Source: PALSA-926 sp964476835 (GTDB lineage: Bacteria; Pseudomonadota; Alphaproteobacteria; Micavibrionales; UBA2020). Taken from it: 64,000 nucleotides of DNA. This document shows, piece after piece, positions 41,961-50,769 of this stretch. Made by a program: the position numbers and the translations under genes. The notes under the pieces are model-generated. The model saw only the letters and a list, made by a program, of their open reading frames with translations. It searched no databases and had not been told where the DNA came from. The DNA is taken from positions 14,482 to 78,481 of the forward strand of contig CAYZCE010000006.1 in assembly GCA_964476835.1 (NCBI GenBank), in the 5' to 3' direction. The number at the start of each line of letters is the position of its first letter. Within the stretch, counting starts at the first letter, position 1.

Positions 41961-43631
41961 ATGACCCGTAACTTCTGTCTTGCCGTTATCACCCTTCTTT
42001 TGTCCGTCGGGACGGCTTGGGCGCAGGTGCCCCCGTCCGTCGAGCCGGGCATCGTCTCGCGCAGCCTTGAGCAGCCCGACCGCAACCGCGGCAAGCTCGA
42101 AGGCGGGATCCTGACAGCGCCCAAGGGCGAAACCGCGCCCAAGGGCAGCACCCGGAAAGTCTTCACCCTGACTGGCGTCGTCGTCGACGGCAGCACGGTC
42201 TACAGCCAGTCTGATTTCAAGTCGATCGTCGCCCCCTTCGTGGGCAAGACGGTATCGTTCGCCGACCTCAACCGCATCGCCGCCGACATGACGCGCCAGT
42301 ACCGCGAGGACGGCTATGTCTTCTCCCGCGTCGTCGTCTCGCCGCAAAAGGTCAAGGATGGCGTCGTGCACATGCGCGCCGTCGAAGGCCGCGTCGGCAA
42401 GGTCGAGATCCGCGGCGACGTCAAGGACAAGAACGGCCTGATCCACGCGCTGGCCGACAAGATCCGCAACGCCGGCCCCGCCAATACGCGTACCATCGAG
42501 CGCTATTTGCTCCTGATCGACGACCTGCCGGGCGTGACCGCCCGCAGCTTCGTCAAGCCTTCGGCGACGCAAGGCGCGGGCGACCTGATCATCGTGGTCG
42601 AGGAAAAGCCGGTGGAAGCCTCCTTCAGCGTCGGCAACCGAGGTAGCCGCTACGTCGGCCCGTGGCGCGGCGAGGCGGTGGGGGCGTTCAACTCGCTCCT
42701 CGGCATCCACGACCGCACGACGTTGCGCGGCATCATGACGGCGCAGACCAAGGAACTGCGCTACGGCGAAATCACGCATGAGGAACAGCTGTTCGACGAC
42801 GGCCTGCGCCTCAAGGCGCGCTATGCCGTCACCTCGACCGAGCCGGGCGGCACCCTCAGCCCGCTTGGGATCAACGGCGACAGCAAGCTCTTCGACTTCG
42901 AGGTGCTCTATCCCATCATCCGCGGCCGCAACACCAACTTCAACGTGAGCGGCGGCTTTGATGCCAACAACACGGCGACCGACCTGTCGGGCATCGAGGT
43001 CGGGCGCGACCGCGTGCGTTCCGTGCGTCTGGATTCGATGCTGGACCACGTCGACGGCTTCCGCGGCATCAACCAGCTCGATGTCAGCGTGACCAAGGGC
43101 GTACGCGCGTTCAACGCGACCGATGACGGCCTCGGCCGCTCGCGCGCCAACGGGCGTCAGGATTTCGTGCGCTACAACGCGACCGCCAGCCGCGTGCAGG
43201 ACCTCTGGTGGCAAGGCGTCTCGGTCATGGCCTCGGCGACCGGGCAATATGCGCCCGACCCGTTGCTGGCGTCTGAAGAATTCACCCTCGGCGGCGACGA
43301 TTTCGGCCGCGCCTATGACGCGGGCGAACTGGCTGGCGACAAGGGCTATGCCGGCGTGCTGGAACTGCGCTATGGCGGGGAAGGCTCGGGCGAATGGCTG
43401 GAAAGCTACCAGTTCTACGGCTTCATCGACTACGGCAAGGTCAAGAACATCGACCCCGTCGTGGGTGAATCTGCCCAGGACTCCCTGACCTCGGCCGGCG
43501 GCGGGGTGCGCTATAACCTCGCGTATGACCTGTCGGGCTATCTGGAGGCAGATAAACCCCTGAATAAGCCCGTGGTAGCCGAAGGCGACGACGGTACCCG
43601 CGTCTTCGTCAAGCTGACGAAGCGTTTTTAG
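41961..43631 (+). CDS. TpsB outer-membrane transporter (ShlB/FhaC family)
   Basis: 556 residues with signal peptide (TAWA-QV). A POTRA_2-type domain (about 65-140, LTGVVVDGSTVYSQSDF..., YREDGYVFSRVVV) precedes a beta-barrel (about 200-556) ending in FVKLTKRF with a terminal Phe. TpsB proteins secrete and fold their TpsA partner across the outer membrane. The partner gene follows at 43721 after a hairpin. An N-terminal extended region as in FhaC plug helices is likely. Confidence 0.88.
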   Translation: MTRNFCLAVITLLLSVGTAWAQVPPSVEPGIVSRSLEQPDRNRGKLEGGILTAPKGETAPKGSTRKVFTLTGVVVDGSTVYSQSDFKSIVAPFVGKTVSFADLNRIAADMTRQYREDGYVFSRVVVSPQKVKDGVVHMRAVEGRVGKVEIRGDVKDKNGLIHALADKIRNAGPANTRTIERYLLLIDDLPGVTARSFVKPSATQGAGDLIIVVEEKPVEASFSVGNRGSRYVGPWRGEAVGAFNSLLGIHDRTTLRGIMTAQTKELRYGEITHEEQLFDDGLRLKARYAVTSTEPGGTLSPLGINGDSKLFDFEVLYPIIRGRNTNFNVSGGFDANNTATDLSGIEVGRDRVRSVRLDSMLDHVDGFRGINQLDVSVTKGVRAFNATDDGLGRSRANGRQDFVRYNATASRVQDLWWQGVSVMASATGQYAPDPLLASEEFTLGGDDFGRAYDAGELAGDKGYAGVLELRYGGEGSGEWLESYQFYGFIDYGKVKNIDPVVGESAQDSLTSAGGGVRYNLAYDLSGYLEADKPLNKPVVAEGDDGTRVFVKLTKRF

Positions 43632-43651
43632 ACATAATCCTTGACACAAGA

Positions 43652-43689
43652 AGGGGAACGAAGGTAGGAATAGACCTCGTTCCCCTCTT
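43652..43689 (+). terminator. Hairpin between tpsB and tpsA
   Basis: AGGGGAACG/CGTTCCCCT with inner AGGT/ACCT and one bulged base, followed by CTTTT. It is a probable terminator or attenuator between the secretion partner and its substrate. Confidence 0.75.
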
Positions 43690-43720
43690 TTAAGCTTTTA
43701 TAACAACAAGAAGAAGTGCC

Positions 43721-46700
43721 GTGACCGTATCCGCATCCCCCGCCTGCCTGACGACCAACAAGCAAGAATTCCGTTGGGCGTTCCGCAAGAAGGGTGGGGA
43801 TGTTTTCAACATGTGCCGCCAACTGACTTTCGTCGTGACCTTGGCGGGCATGGCGGTGACGGCGTCGGGCGCGCATGCGATGCCGACGGGCGGCAATGTC
43901 GTCGGCGGTTCCGCGACGATCACGTCGGGCGGCACGACCACCACGATCAACCAGCATTCCAGCCGCGCGATCATTGAGTGGGGCAACTTCGACACCGCCG
44001 CCGGCGAAACGACGCGCTTCATCCAGCCCTCGAGCTCCTCCATCGCGCTCAACCGCGTGGTCAACAGCCAGCAGGCGACGCAGATCAACGGCAACCTGAC
44101 CGCGAACGGCCGCGTGCTCGTCATCAACCCCAACGGCGTGCTGATCGGCTCTTCCGGCCATGTCGACGTCGGCGGCTTCGTCGCTTCGTCGGCGGATATC
44201 GACAACGCCAGCTTCATGACCGCCACAGGCGCGATGAACTTCAATCGCGCGGGCAACAGCGGCGCGGTCGTCGAGAACCAAGGCCGTATCACCATTCATG
44301 ACTCGGGCCTCGGCCTGCTGGTCGCACCCAGCGTGCGCAACGCGGGCGTGATTGAGGGCAACGCGGCGCGCCTGCAAATGGGCGCGGGCGACACCTTCGG
44401 CGTCGACCTCTACGGCGACGGCCTGCTGTACCTCGCGGTCGGCGGCTCGCATAGCCTCAAGGCTGAAAACACCGGCACCATCGTCGCCAACGCCGGCAAG
44501 GTCGTGATGACTGCGGCGGCGGCAAGCAACGTCGTCAATTCCGTCATCAACACCTCGGGCGTGATCGAGGCGAGGGGCCTCGTCGCCAAGGGCGGCGAAG
44601 TCATCCTGACCGGCGCGGGTGCCGACATGAACGTGGCCGGCACGCTGGACGTCTCCGGCAAGACCGGCGGCGGCAGCATCGCCATCGGCGGCGCGCATGG
44701 GCAAGGCGCGAAGACCGTCACGGTCGCCGATAACGCGCATCTCAACGCCGATGCAGGCGACACCGGCAACGGCGGCGCCATCACCTTGTGGTCGGAGACG
44801 CTGACCACCAGCCGCGGTCGCTACAGCGCCAAGGGCGGCAGCACGGGCGGCAACGGCGGCTTCGTCGAAACGTCGGCGGCGGATACGCTCGATATCGCGG
44901 GCACCTCGGTGGATACCTCGGCGGCATCCGGCGATTACGGCCTCTGGCTGCTCGATCCGACGGATTACACGGTCGACTCCAAAAACGTCGCTGCCATCAA
45001 CGGCGCGCTCAGCAACGTCTCGATCAGCGCCACCGGCAACATCAACATCAATTCCGACATCACCATCTCGAAGTCCGGCATCGGCCTGACGCTGGCCGCC
45101 GCCAACGACATGACGATGAACAACCAGACCATCACGCTGAACGGCGGCAACCTCGCGCTGAGCGCGGGCGGCACGTTCCTGACCAACAACAGCAACATCG
45201 TCACCAAGGGCGGCGGCGTCGACATTTATGCCGGCGGTGCGCTGCGCCTGGGCGCTGACGTGGCGACGGCGGGCGGGGCGGTCTACCTGCATTCGGCGGG
45301 CTCTCTCGAAATCAACAACCGCACCATCGTGACGAGCGGCGGCGACCTGAAAATCGCCGCGGCCGGCGGACTGTCGGTCAACAACACCAAGGCCTCCACG
45401 GGCGGCGGCGACTTGACGGTGAGCGGCGGCAGCGTCTCCACCAACAACTTCGACATCAACACCACCGGCGGCTCGACGCCTGCGACGGTTTCGGTAATTG
45501 TCGGCGGCGTTTCCAAAAGCTTCAGCAGTGTTTACGGTTCCGGCAGCCACCTTTACATCACCGGCAATGCGGGCGATGTGACAATCAGCGGCGGCAGCGT
45601 TGCGGGCAACCAAGTGTGCGCGTCTTCGGGCGGCACGCAGTGCGGTACGGTATCTTCCCCGCCCGCACCGGCGACGGTCGCGATTACCGTCAAGGCGAAC
45701 GATATTTATAAAACCTACGGGACGGTCGATCCTGCGCTGACCTACGCGGTCACCGCGGGCGCGCTCCTGTCGGGCGACAGCTTCACCGGCGCGCTCGTGC
45801 GTGCGTTGGGCAGCAGCGTCGGCACCTACGCGATCAACCAGGGCACGCTGGCGGCGGTCACCTCCGGTTCCTACACCTACGTGCTGACCTACATCCCCGG
45901 CGTTTTCACCGTCAACCCTGCGTTCCTGACGATCACGGCGCTTAATCAGGGCAAGACCTACGGCAACACCCTGACGCCGGGCGTGACGGCCTTCTTCGTC
46001 GACGGACTGGTGAGCGGCGATTACGTCTCCAGCGTCGCGCTGGCAAGCACCGGCGCCGTCGCGACGGCAGGCGTGAACACCTACGCGATCACCGCCTCCG
46101 GCGCCACCGGCAACGGTCTCGGCAACTACACCATCTCCTACGTTCCGGGCACCCTGACGGTTAATCCGGCCAGCCTGACCATCACCGCGAACAACCGCAC
46201 AAAGACCTACGGCGATACTCTCGCACTCGGCACCACCGCCTTCGGCGTTGATGGCTTGAAAAACAGCGACGGCGTCACTGGCGTTACGCTGGCAAGCGCC
46301 GGCGCTGACGGTACGGCAAGCGTCGCTTCCTACGGGATCAGNNNNNNNNNNNNNNNNNNNNNNNNNNNNNNNNNNNNNNNNNNNNNNNNNNNNNNNNNNN
46401 NNNNNNNNNNNNNNNNNNNNNNNNNNNNNNNNNNNNNNNNNGACGGTACGGCAAGCGTCGCTTCCTACGGGATCAGTGCGTCTTCCGCTATTGGCACTGG
46501 TCTCGGCAACTACACGATCTCCTACGTCGACGGCAGCTTGACGGTTAATCCGGCCAGCCTGACCATCACCGCGAATAACCGCACGAAGACCTACGGCGAT
46601 ACTCTCGCACTCGGCACCACCGCCTTCGGCGTTGACGGCCTGAAGAACAGCGACGGCGTCACTGGCGTTACGCTGGCAAGCGCTGGCGCGGATGCTACGG

Positions 46701-48163
46701 CAATCGTTGGAGACTATGCGGTCGGTGCATCTTCTGCGGTCGGCACTGGCCTCGGCAACTACACCATATCCTACGTCGATGGCAGCCTGACGATTGATCC
46801 GGCATTGCTGACGATCACGGCGAACAACCGTACGAAGACCTACGGTGATATTCTCGCACTCGGCACGACGGCATTCGGCGTTGACGGCCTGAAGAACAGT
46901 GACAACGTCACTGACGTCACGTTGGCCAGCGCCGGTGCGGCCGGTACGACAGGTGTCGGTTCTTATGCAGTCAACGCTTCGTCTGCAATCGGCGCCGGCC
47001 TTGGCAACTATACGATCTCCTACGTCGACGGCAGTCTGGCGATCGACCCGGCGCTGCTGACGATCACGGCGAATAACCGCACGAAGACGTACGGCGACAT
47101 TTTGGCACTCGGCACGACGGCTTTCGGCACCAGCGGCCTGAAGAACAGTGACGGCGTCACCGGCGTTACGCTGGCCAGCGCTGGCGCAGCAGGCACGGCG
47201 GGCGTCGGTTCCTATGGCGTCGCCGCATCTTCCGCAGTCGGTACCGGTCTCGGCAACTACACGATTTCGTACGTTGACGGCACTTTGTCCATCGACCCGG
47301 CGCTACTGACGATCACCGCAAATGACCGCGTCAAGACGTACGGCAGCGCCTTGGCGCTCGGCACGGCGGATTTCGGCGTTGACGGCCTGAAGAACAGCGA
47401 TAACGTCACCGGCGTCACATTGGCCAGTGGCGGCGCGGTTGGCACGGCGGGCGTGGGGTCTTATGCGGTTGGTGCATCCTCTGCCATTGGCGCAGGGCTT
47501 GGCAACTATACGATTTCCTACGTTGACGGCAGCCTGACAGTCAATCCGGCAGCGTTGACGGTGATTGCAAATAACCAGGTGAAAACCCAGGGCACCGTCT
47601 TCACCTTCGCCGGCACCGAGTTCACGGTGGCGGGGACGCTCTATAACGGCGATACGGTCAGCAGCGCGACGCTGGCCAGCGCGGGCGCGGCGGGGACGGC
47701 ATCCGACCTCTTCAGCCCTTATAATATCTACGCCAGCAATGCGATGGGCTCCGGCCTCGGCAACTACAGCATCACGTATGTTGCTGGCCTGATGACCGTC
47801 AATCCGGTGCCGTACAAGCCTGAGCCTGTGTTCATCGACATGAGCCGTCCGGTGGTTTCGGTGGCCAACAACGTGCTCGTCCTCGACTCGCCGTTCGAGC
47901 CGATTGAGACGCGCACATTGAATACCGACGTCGCTTTGCTGTATCGCGGCAATATCCCGTCGGGCAATCCGGCGGCGGCCTTGGCCGCGCTGGAGCCGGC
48001 AGCGGGCGGCGACGTTTCGCCCGAAGCCCTGGCCAAGCTGGAACCGGCAGCCGGCGGCGATAATAGCCCGGTGAAGATCGCGCAATCCTCGAACGACAAC
48101 ATTGCCTGCGCGAACGACTTCCTCAATAACGTGCCTTGCCAAAGCGCGGCGCACGGCGAGTAA
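43721..48163 (+). CDS. TpsA-like filamentous secreted protein with MBG repeats
   Basis: 1480 codons from a GTG at 43721; the ATG at 43811 (MCRQLTFVVTLAGMAVTASG) also gives a good signal peptide and may be the true start. The TPS secretion domain follows (MPTGGNVVGGSATI, GRVLVINPNGVLIGSSG), then a beta-helix-like region and, from residue about 653, tandem 83-residue MBG/YDG-type repeats (LTITANNRTKTYGDT..., GLGNYTISYVDGSLTVNPAS). It should be exported by the TpsB protein encoded upstream and act as an adhesin or surface fibre. The 100-N gap falls in the repeats, so the true length is unknown. Confidence 0.87.
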   Translation: MTVSASPACLTTNKQEFRWAFRKKGGDVFNMCRQLTFVVTLAGMAVTASGAHAMPTGGNVVGGSATITSGGTTTTINQHSSRAIIEWGNFDTAAGETTRFIQPSSSSIALNRVVNSQQATQINGNLTANGRVLVINPNGVLIGSSGHVDVGGFVASSADIDNASFMTATGAMNFNRAGNSGAVVENQGRITIHDSGLGLLVAPSVRNAGVIEGNAARLQMGAGDTFGVDLYGDGLLYLAVGGSHSLKAENTGTIVANAGKVVMTAAAASNVVNSVINTSGVIEARGLVAKGGEVILTGAGADMNVAGTLDVSGKTGGGSIAIGGAHGQGAKTVTVADNAHLNADAGDTGNGGAITLWSETLTTSRGRYSAKGGSTGGNGGFVETSAADTLDIAGTSVDTSAASGDYGLWLLDPTDYTVDSKNVAAINGALSNVSISATGNININSDITISKSGIGLTLAAANDMTMNNQTITLNGGNLALSAGGTFLTNNSNIVTKGGGVDIYAGGALRLGADVATAGGAVYLHSAGSLEINNRTIVTSGGDLKIAAAGGLSVNNTKASTGGGDLTVSGGSVSTNNFDINTTGGSTPATVSVIVGGVSKSFSSVYGSGSHLYITGNAGDVTISGGSVAGNQVCASSGGTQCGTVSSPPAPATVAITVKANDIYKTYGTVDPALTYAVTAGALLSGDSFTGALVRALGSSVGTYAINQGTLAAVTSGSYTYVLTYIPGVFTVNPAFLTITALNQGKTYGNTLTPGVTAFFVDGLVSGDYVSSVALASTGAVATAGVNTYAITASGATGNGLGNYTISYVPGTLTVNPASLTITANNRTKTYGDTLALGTTAFGVDGLKNSDGVTGVTLASAGADGTASVASYGIXXXXXXXXXXXXXXXXXXXXXXXXXXXXXXXXXXDGTASVASYGISASSAIGTGLGNYTISYVDGSLTVNPASLTITANNRTKTYGDTLALGTTAFGVDGLKNSDGVTGVTLASAGADATAIVGDYAVGASSAVGTGLGNYTISYVDGSLTIDPALLTITANNRTKTYGDILALGTTAFGVDGLKNSDNVTDVTLASAGAAGTTGVGSYAVNASSAIGAGLGNYTISYVDGSLAIDPALLTITANNRTKTYGDILALGTTAFGTSGLKNSDGVTGVTLASAGAAGTAGVGSYGVAASSAVGTGLGNYTISYVDGTLSIDPALLTITANDRVKTYGSALALGTADFGVDGLKNSDNVTGVTLASGGAVGTAGVGSYAVGASSAIGAGLGNYTISYVDGSLTVNPAALTVIANNQVKTQGTVFTFAGTEFTVAGTLYNGDTVSSATLASAGAAGTASDLFSPYNIYASNAMGSGLGNYSITYVAGLMTVNPVPYKPEPVFIDMSRPVVSVANNVLVLDSPFEPIETRTLNTDVALLYRGNIPSGNPAAALAALEPAAGGDVSPEALAKLEPAAGGDNSPVKIAQSSNDNIACANDFLNNVPCQSAAHGE
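45677..47803 (+). repeat. Tandem 249-bp repeats in tpsA
   Basis: Repeat units begin at 45677, 45926, 46175, 46559 (after the gap), 46808, 47057, 47306 and 47555, each exactly 249 bp (83 codons) apart except across the gap. The central units are nearly identical; the first and last are more diverged. Confidence 0.9.
46342..46441. other. Assembly gap (100 N) inside repeats
   Basis: The 35 bases before the gap (46307-46341) are identical to the 35 bases after it (46442-46476). Merging these edges gives exactly one 249-bp unit, so the gap marks a collapsed repeat of unknown copy number. Confidence 0.95.
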
Positions 48164-48178
48164 TCGTTCGATAGCGTC

Positions 48179-48709
48179 TTAGGCGAGGGCGACGTAGAGC
48201 GCGATGAAGGCGATCATGCCGAGGACGGCATTGACGTTCAGAAAGGTGAGCGCGGCAAAGAATGCGAGCGCCAGCGCCACCGCGGTCACGGAGAAATAAG
48301 TCTTGGCCGTGCTCATCGCGAAACCGTAGATGACGCTCAGTAGCATCGCCGTCGCGGCATAGCGCAGGCCGTCGATGGATTTGGCCACCAGTGCATTGCC
48401 CTGATAGGCGGTGATGGCCGTGTAAAGCCCCAGCATCAGGATCAGCCCCGGCATATTGAGCGCGATCAGGCTCACCGCCATGCCCGCGACGCCTGCCACC
48501 TGATAGCCGATGGCGCCTGCCAGCTTGAACGCCGTCAGGCCGGGGAACAGGAAGCTGATGCCCGTCATGGCTGAATATTGCTCTGTCGTGATCCAGTGGT
48601 GTTTTTCAACGCATTCCTCCTCGATCAGCAGCAGCATCGAGTTGCCGCCGCCGAACGAGAACATGCCGATCTTGCCGAAGCTATAGAGAAGGGCCGTCAG
48701 TTTTTCCAT
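48179..48709 (-). CDS. Chromate transporter family protein (single CHR domain)
   Basis: 176 residues from the ATG at 48709. MEKLTALLYSFGKIGMFSFGGGNSM and the following acidic LIEEE segment match the CHR domain of ChrA; five or six membrane segments follow. The 18-kDa single-domain form normally works with a second CHR protein, but no partner gene is adjacent. Substrate may be chromate or sulfate. It overlaps the upstream hypothetical gene by 29 bp. Confidence 0.85.
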   Translation of the reverse strand: MEKLTALLYSFGKIGMFSFGGGNSMLLLIEEECVEKHHWITTEQYSAMTGISFLFPGLTAFKLAGAIGYQVAGVAGMAVSLIALNMPGLILMLGLYTAITAYQGNALVAKSIDGLRYAATAMLLSVIYGFAMSTAKTYFSVTAVALALAFFAALTFLNVNAVLGMIAFIALYVALA

Positions 48710-49331
48710 TGTTCTTCCTGACCGGGGCGGGCGTTGCGGCAACCAGCTTGAAGAAGCCGGAATAATCGCATATCACGCCGCCCGTGACGTCGATGCCGGC
48801 AACAAGGCTCTCCAGCCATTTCCGGTTCTTGCTTTCGAGGCAGAGCGTCTGGAACGTCTTGCCGTTGCAGACGATCGTGGCGTATTCGGCCTTGAGCTTT
48901 TTCTTGTCCTCGCCCTTGCGGACGAAGGTGGCGGAGGTCCGCTTCTTGTCGACGGTGACGATTTGCGCGGCGGGATAGGCAAGGCGCACGGCGGCGAGGA
49001 ATTCCTGCGCCGTGTTGAATGTCTGTGCGGGCAGGGCGAAGGGCAGGTCCTTCGCCGCGAGCGGGAAGGAGAGGGTCTTCTTTTTCTCATACCCGCAGTA
49101 GTCGCCGGATTTTTGCATGGCCTGCTTGATCATCAGCGCGTTGTCGCGCACCTTGATGTTCAGCGACGAGCCGGGCAGCTGGCAGTAGATGTCGGGATGG
49201 CTTTCCGTCTCGACCTTGTCGGGCGTCAGGCCGGTGAAGGCGAAATCGGCCAGCTTCTCGCACGCGGCGTCGTGCACCGGCCAGAAGATCCGCCACTCCC
49301 ACTTCAATTTTTCTTCAGGTTCCTGCGTCAT
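48681..49331 (-). CDS. Hypothetical protein, possibly CYTH-like
   Basis: 216 residues from the ATG at 49331. The N-terminal WEWRIFWPV, then NIKVRDNALMIKQAM and the later ATIVCNGKTFQTLCLESKN resemble the alternating charged strands of CYTH/triphosphate tunnel proteins, but the ExExK motif is not exact. Lys-rich middle, no signal peptide. The 3' end overlaps the chromate-transporter gene. Function not assigned. Confidence 0.55.
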   Translation of the reverse strand: MTQEPEEKLKWEWRIFWPVHDAACEKLADFAFTGLTPDKVETESHPDIYCQLPGSSLNIKVRDNALMIKQAMQKSGDYCGYEKKKTLSFPLAAKDLPFALPAQTFNTAQEFLAAVRLAYPAAQIVTVDKKRTSATFVRKGEDKKKLKAEYATIVCNGKTFQTLCLESKNRKWLESLVAGIDVTGGVICDYSGFFKLVAATPAPVRKNNGKTDGPSL

Positions 49332-49364
49332 TGCCCGGAATCTTGGCATGGGTGCCCCCATGCG

Positions 49365-50711
49365 TCAACGGCTTTTCAACCGGAAGTACGTGAAGAGGGG
49401 CGTTTCTGGCCGGTAGTAACGCGCGTGGGTCTTTTCCCAGCCGGCCAAGGGCTGCGGGTGGCTTTGTTCCTCGATAGAGAAACTGCCGCGCGCGAAGGCT
49501 GCGGCATAGGCGGCATGGTCGCGATAATAGTGCTGGAACGCCTGCAGGTCGTCGCCGTCGCCATGGCGGAACTGGATGGCTTCGTCGACGGCGGGAACGA
49601 CCGCCGTGCCGAACCAGCGCAGGTTGCCCAGCTGGTAATCGGGATTGAGCGTCACGATGTGGTAATGGCAACCGGGCTTCAGCACGCGCCGCACTTCCTC
49701 CAGGTGGTGCGCCAGCTCAGCCCCCGACAAGTGCATGAGCAGCGTGCGCGACACCGCGATGTCGACGCTGCCGCTGTCTTCCGGCAGGCGCTCTTGACCG
49801 AGGTCGCATTGGCGCAAGGGAAGCGCCGCGGCCTTGCGGCCTTCATCGATGAGCGCCGTATCCTTTTCATACGAAACGAACGTCGTGCGGCCGTCGCGTA
49901 AGGCCTGCAGCGGCAGGCCGGAAAGGCCGGGGACATCCGCCGCGTCAGCGCGCAGCAGGTCGCGCGCCAGTTTTCCCGTGCCGGCGCCGAGGTCGATGGC
50001 GCGTACCGTTGAATCCATGACGGCAATGTCGGCCGCGACGGCCTTGTAAAGATGCGGGTTGGCGACAATCTCGATGCCCACGTTGCCGGCGACCGATTTT
50101 TCCCGGGCGATCCAGTGCGCCGGGTCGCCGATGGTGCCGCTCTGGTAGAGTCCGCGTGCGCGGATGTAGTCCCAGACCTCTTGCGTCAGGTGTGCGGGGC
50201 GGATGCCCGCTGCGACGTGCGCGCGGACTTTGGAAGAGGATAGCATCTGGTCGTTCTGCACAAAGCTTTGCACCGCGCCGCCGCGGAACGTTGCGGGCAG
50301 GTCGCAGGCGGTGGCGTCGCGCTTGCAAACGATGATGTCGGCGGGGGCGCGCGTGTTGTCTGTCGTGGCGGCGTACCATGTGAAGGTGTCCGTACCCATC
50401 AGCAGGAAGACCTGGTCTTGCGGATGATGGCTGCGCACGAGCGCGTGGATGTCCCAGATCGTCCCCTGTCCCGGCTGGGGATGGAAAGGAGGGGTGCAGT
50501 CGATGCCCTCAATCCCGCCGAACAGGATCCGCATCATGTCCTCGCGGACGGCGAGCGGCTGTTTCTGCTGCTTGTACGTCGTGATCGCGTCGGCGAAGAC
50601 ATAGACGGTATCGAGCGCGAAGGTCTGCCGGATTTCCAGCACAAAGTTGCGGTGGCCGATATGCGGCGGGTCGAAGGTGCCGATGAAGATGCCGATTCTC
50701 TGCGGTTTCAT
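49365..50711 (-). CDS. NadD-like nucleotidyltransferase fused to SAM methyltransferase
   Basis: 448 residues from the ATG at 50711. Residues 1-190 match nicotinate/nicotinamide mononucleotide adenylyltransferases: IGIFIGTFDPPHIGH contains the nucleotidyl-transfer HxGH motif and MLSSSKVR the second one. Residues about 215-400 form a class I methyltransferase: AIDLGAGTGKLARDLL, VSYEKDTALIDEG, VRRVLKPGCHYHIVTL. I know of no standard enzyme with this order. It may modify a nucleotide-linked metabolite. The 5' region has AT-rich promoter-like sequence and the gene is followed by the hypothetical gene at 49331. Confidence 0.82.
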   Translation of the reverse strand: MKPQRIGIFIGTFDPPHIGHRNFVLEIRQTFALDTVYVFADAITTYKQQKQPLAVREDMMRILFGGIEGIDCTPPFHPQPGQGTIWDIHALVRSHHPQDQVFLLMGTDTFTWYAATTDNTRAPADIIVCKRDATACDLPATFRGGAVQSFVQNDQMLSSSKVRAHVAAGIRPAHLTQEVWDYIRARGLYQSGTIGDPAHWIAREKSVAGNVGIEIVANPHLYKAVAADIAVMDSTVRAIDLGAGTGKLARDLLRADAADVPGLSGLPLQALRDGRTTFVSYEKDTALIDEGRKAAALPLRQCDLGQERLPEDSGSVDIAVSRTLLMHLSGAELAHHLEEVRRVLKPGCHYHIVTLNPDYQLGNLRWFGTAVVPAVDEAIQFRHGDGDDLQAFQHYYRDHAAYAAAFARGSFSIEEQSHPQPLAGWEKTHARYYRPETPLFTYFRLKSR

Positions 50712-50769
50712 TATTATACTCCAATAGAGTATAAATATACACAATGTGAGTATATACGCAAAACGTTTT

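Noticed and set aside
41937..45613. Long antisense open frames opposite tpsB and tpsA
   Set aside because: They are shadows caused by high GC and codon bias. The plus-strand frames have signal peptides, motifs and conserved repeats.
45677..47803. Regular repeats mistaken for a CRISPR array
   Set aside because: The repeats are 249 bp, in frame and protein-coding, with no unique spacers.
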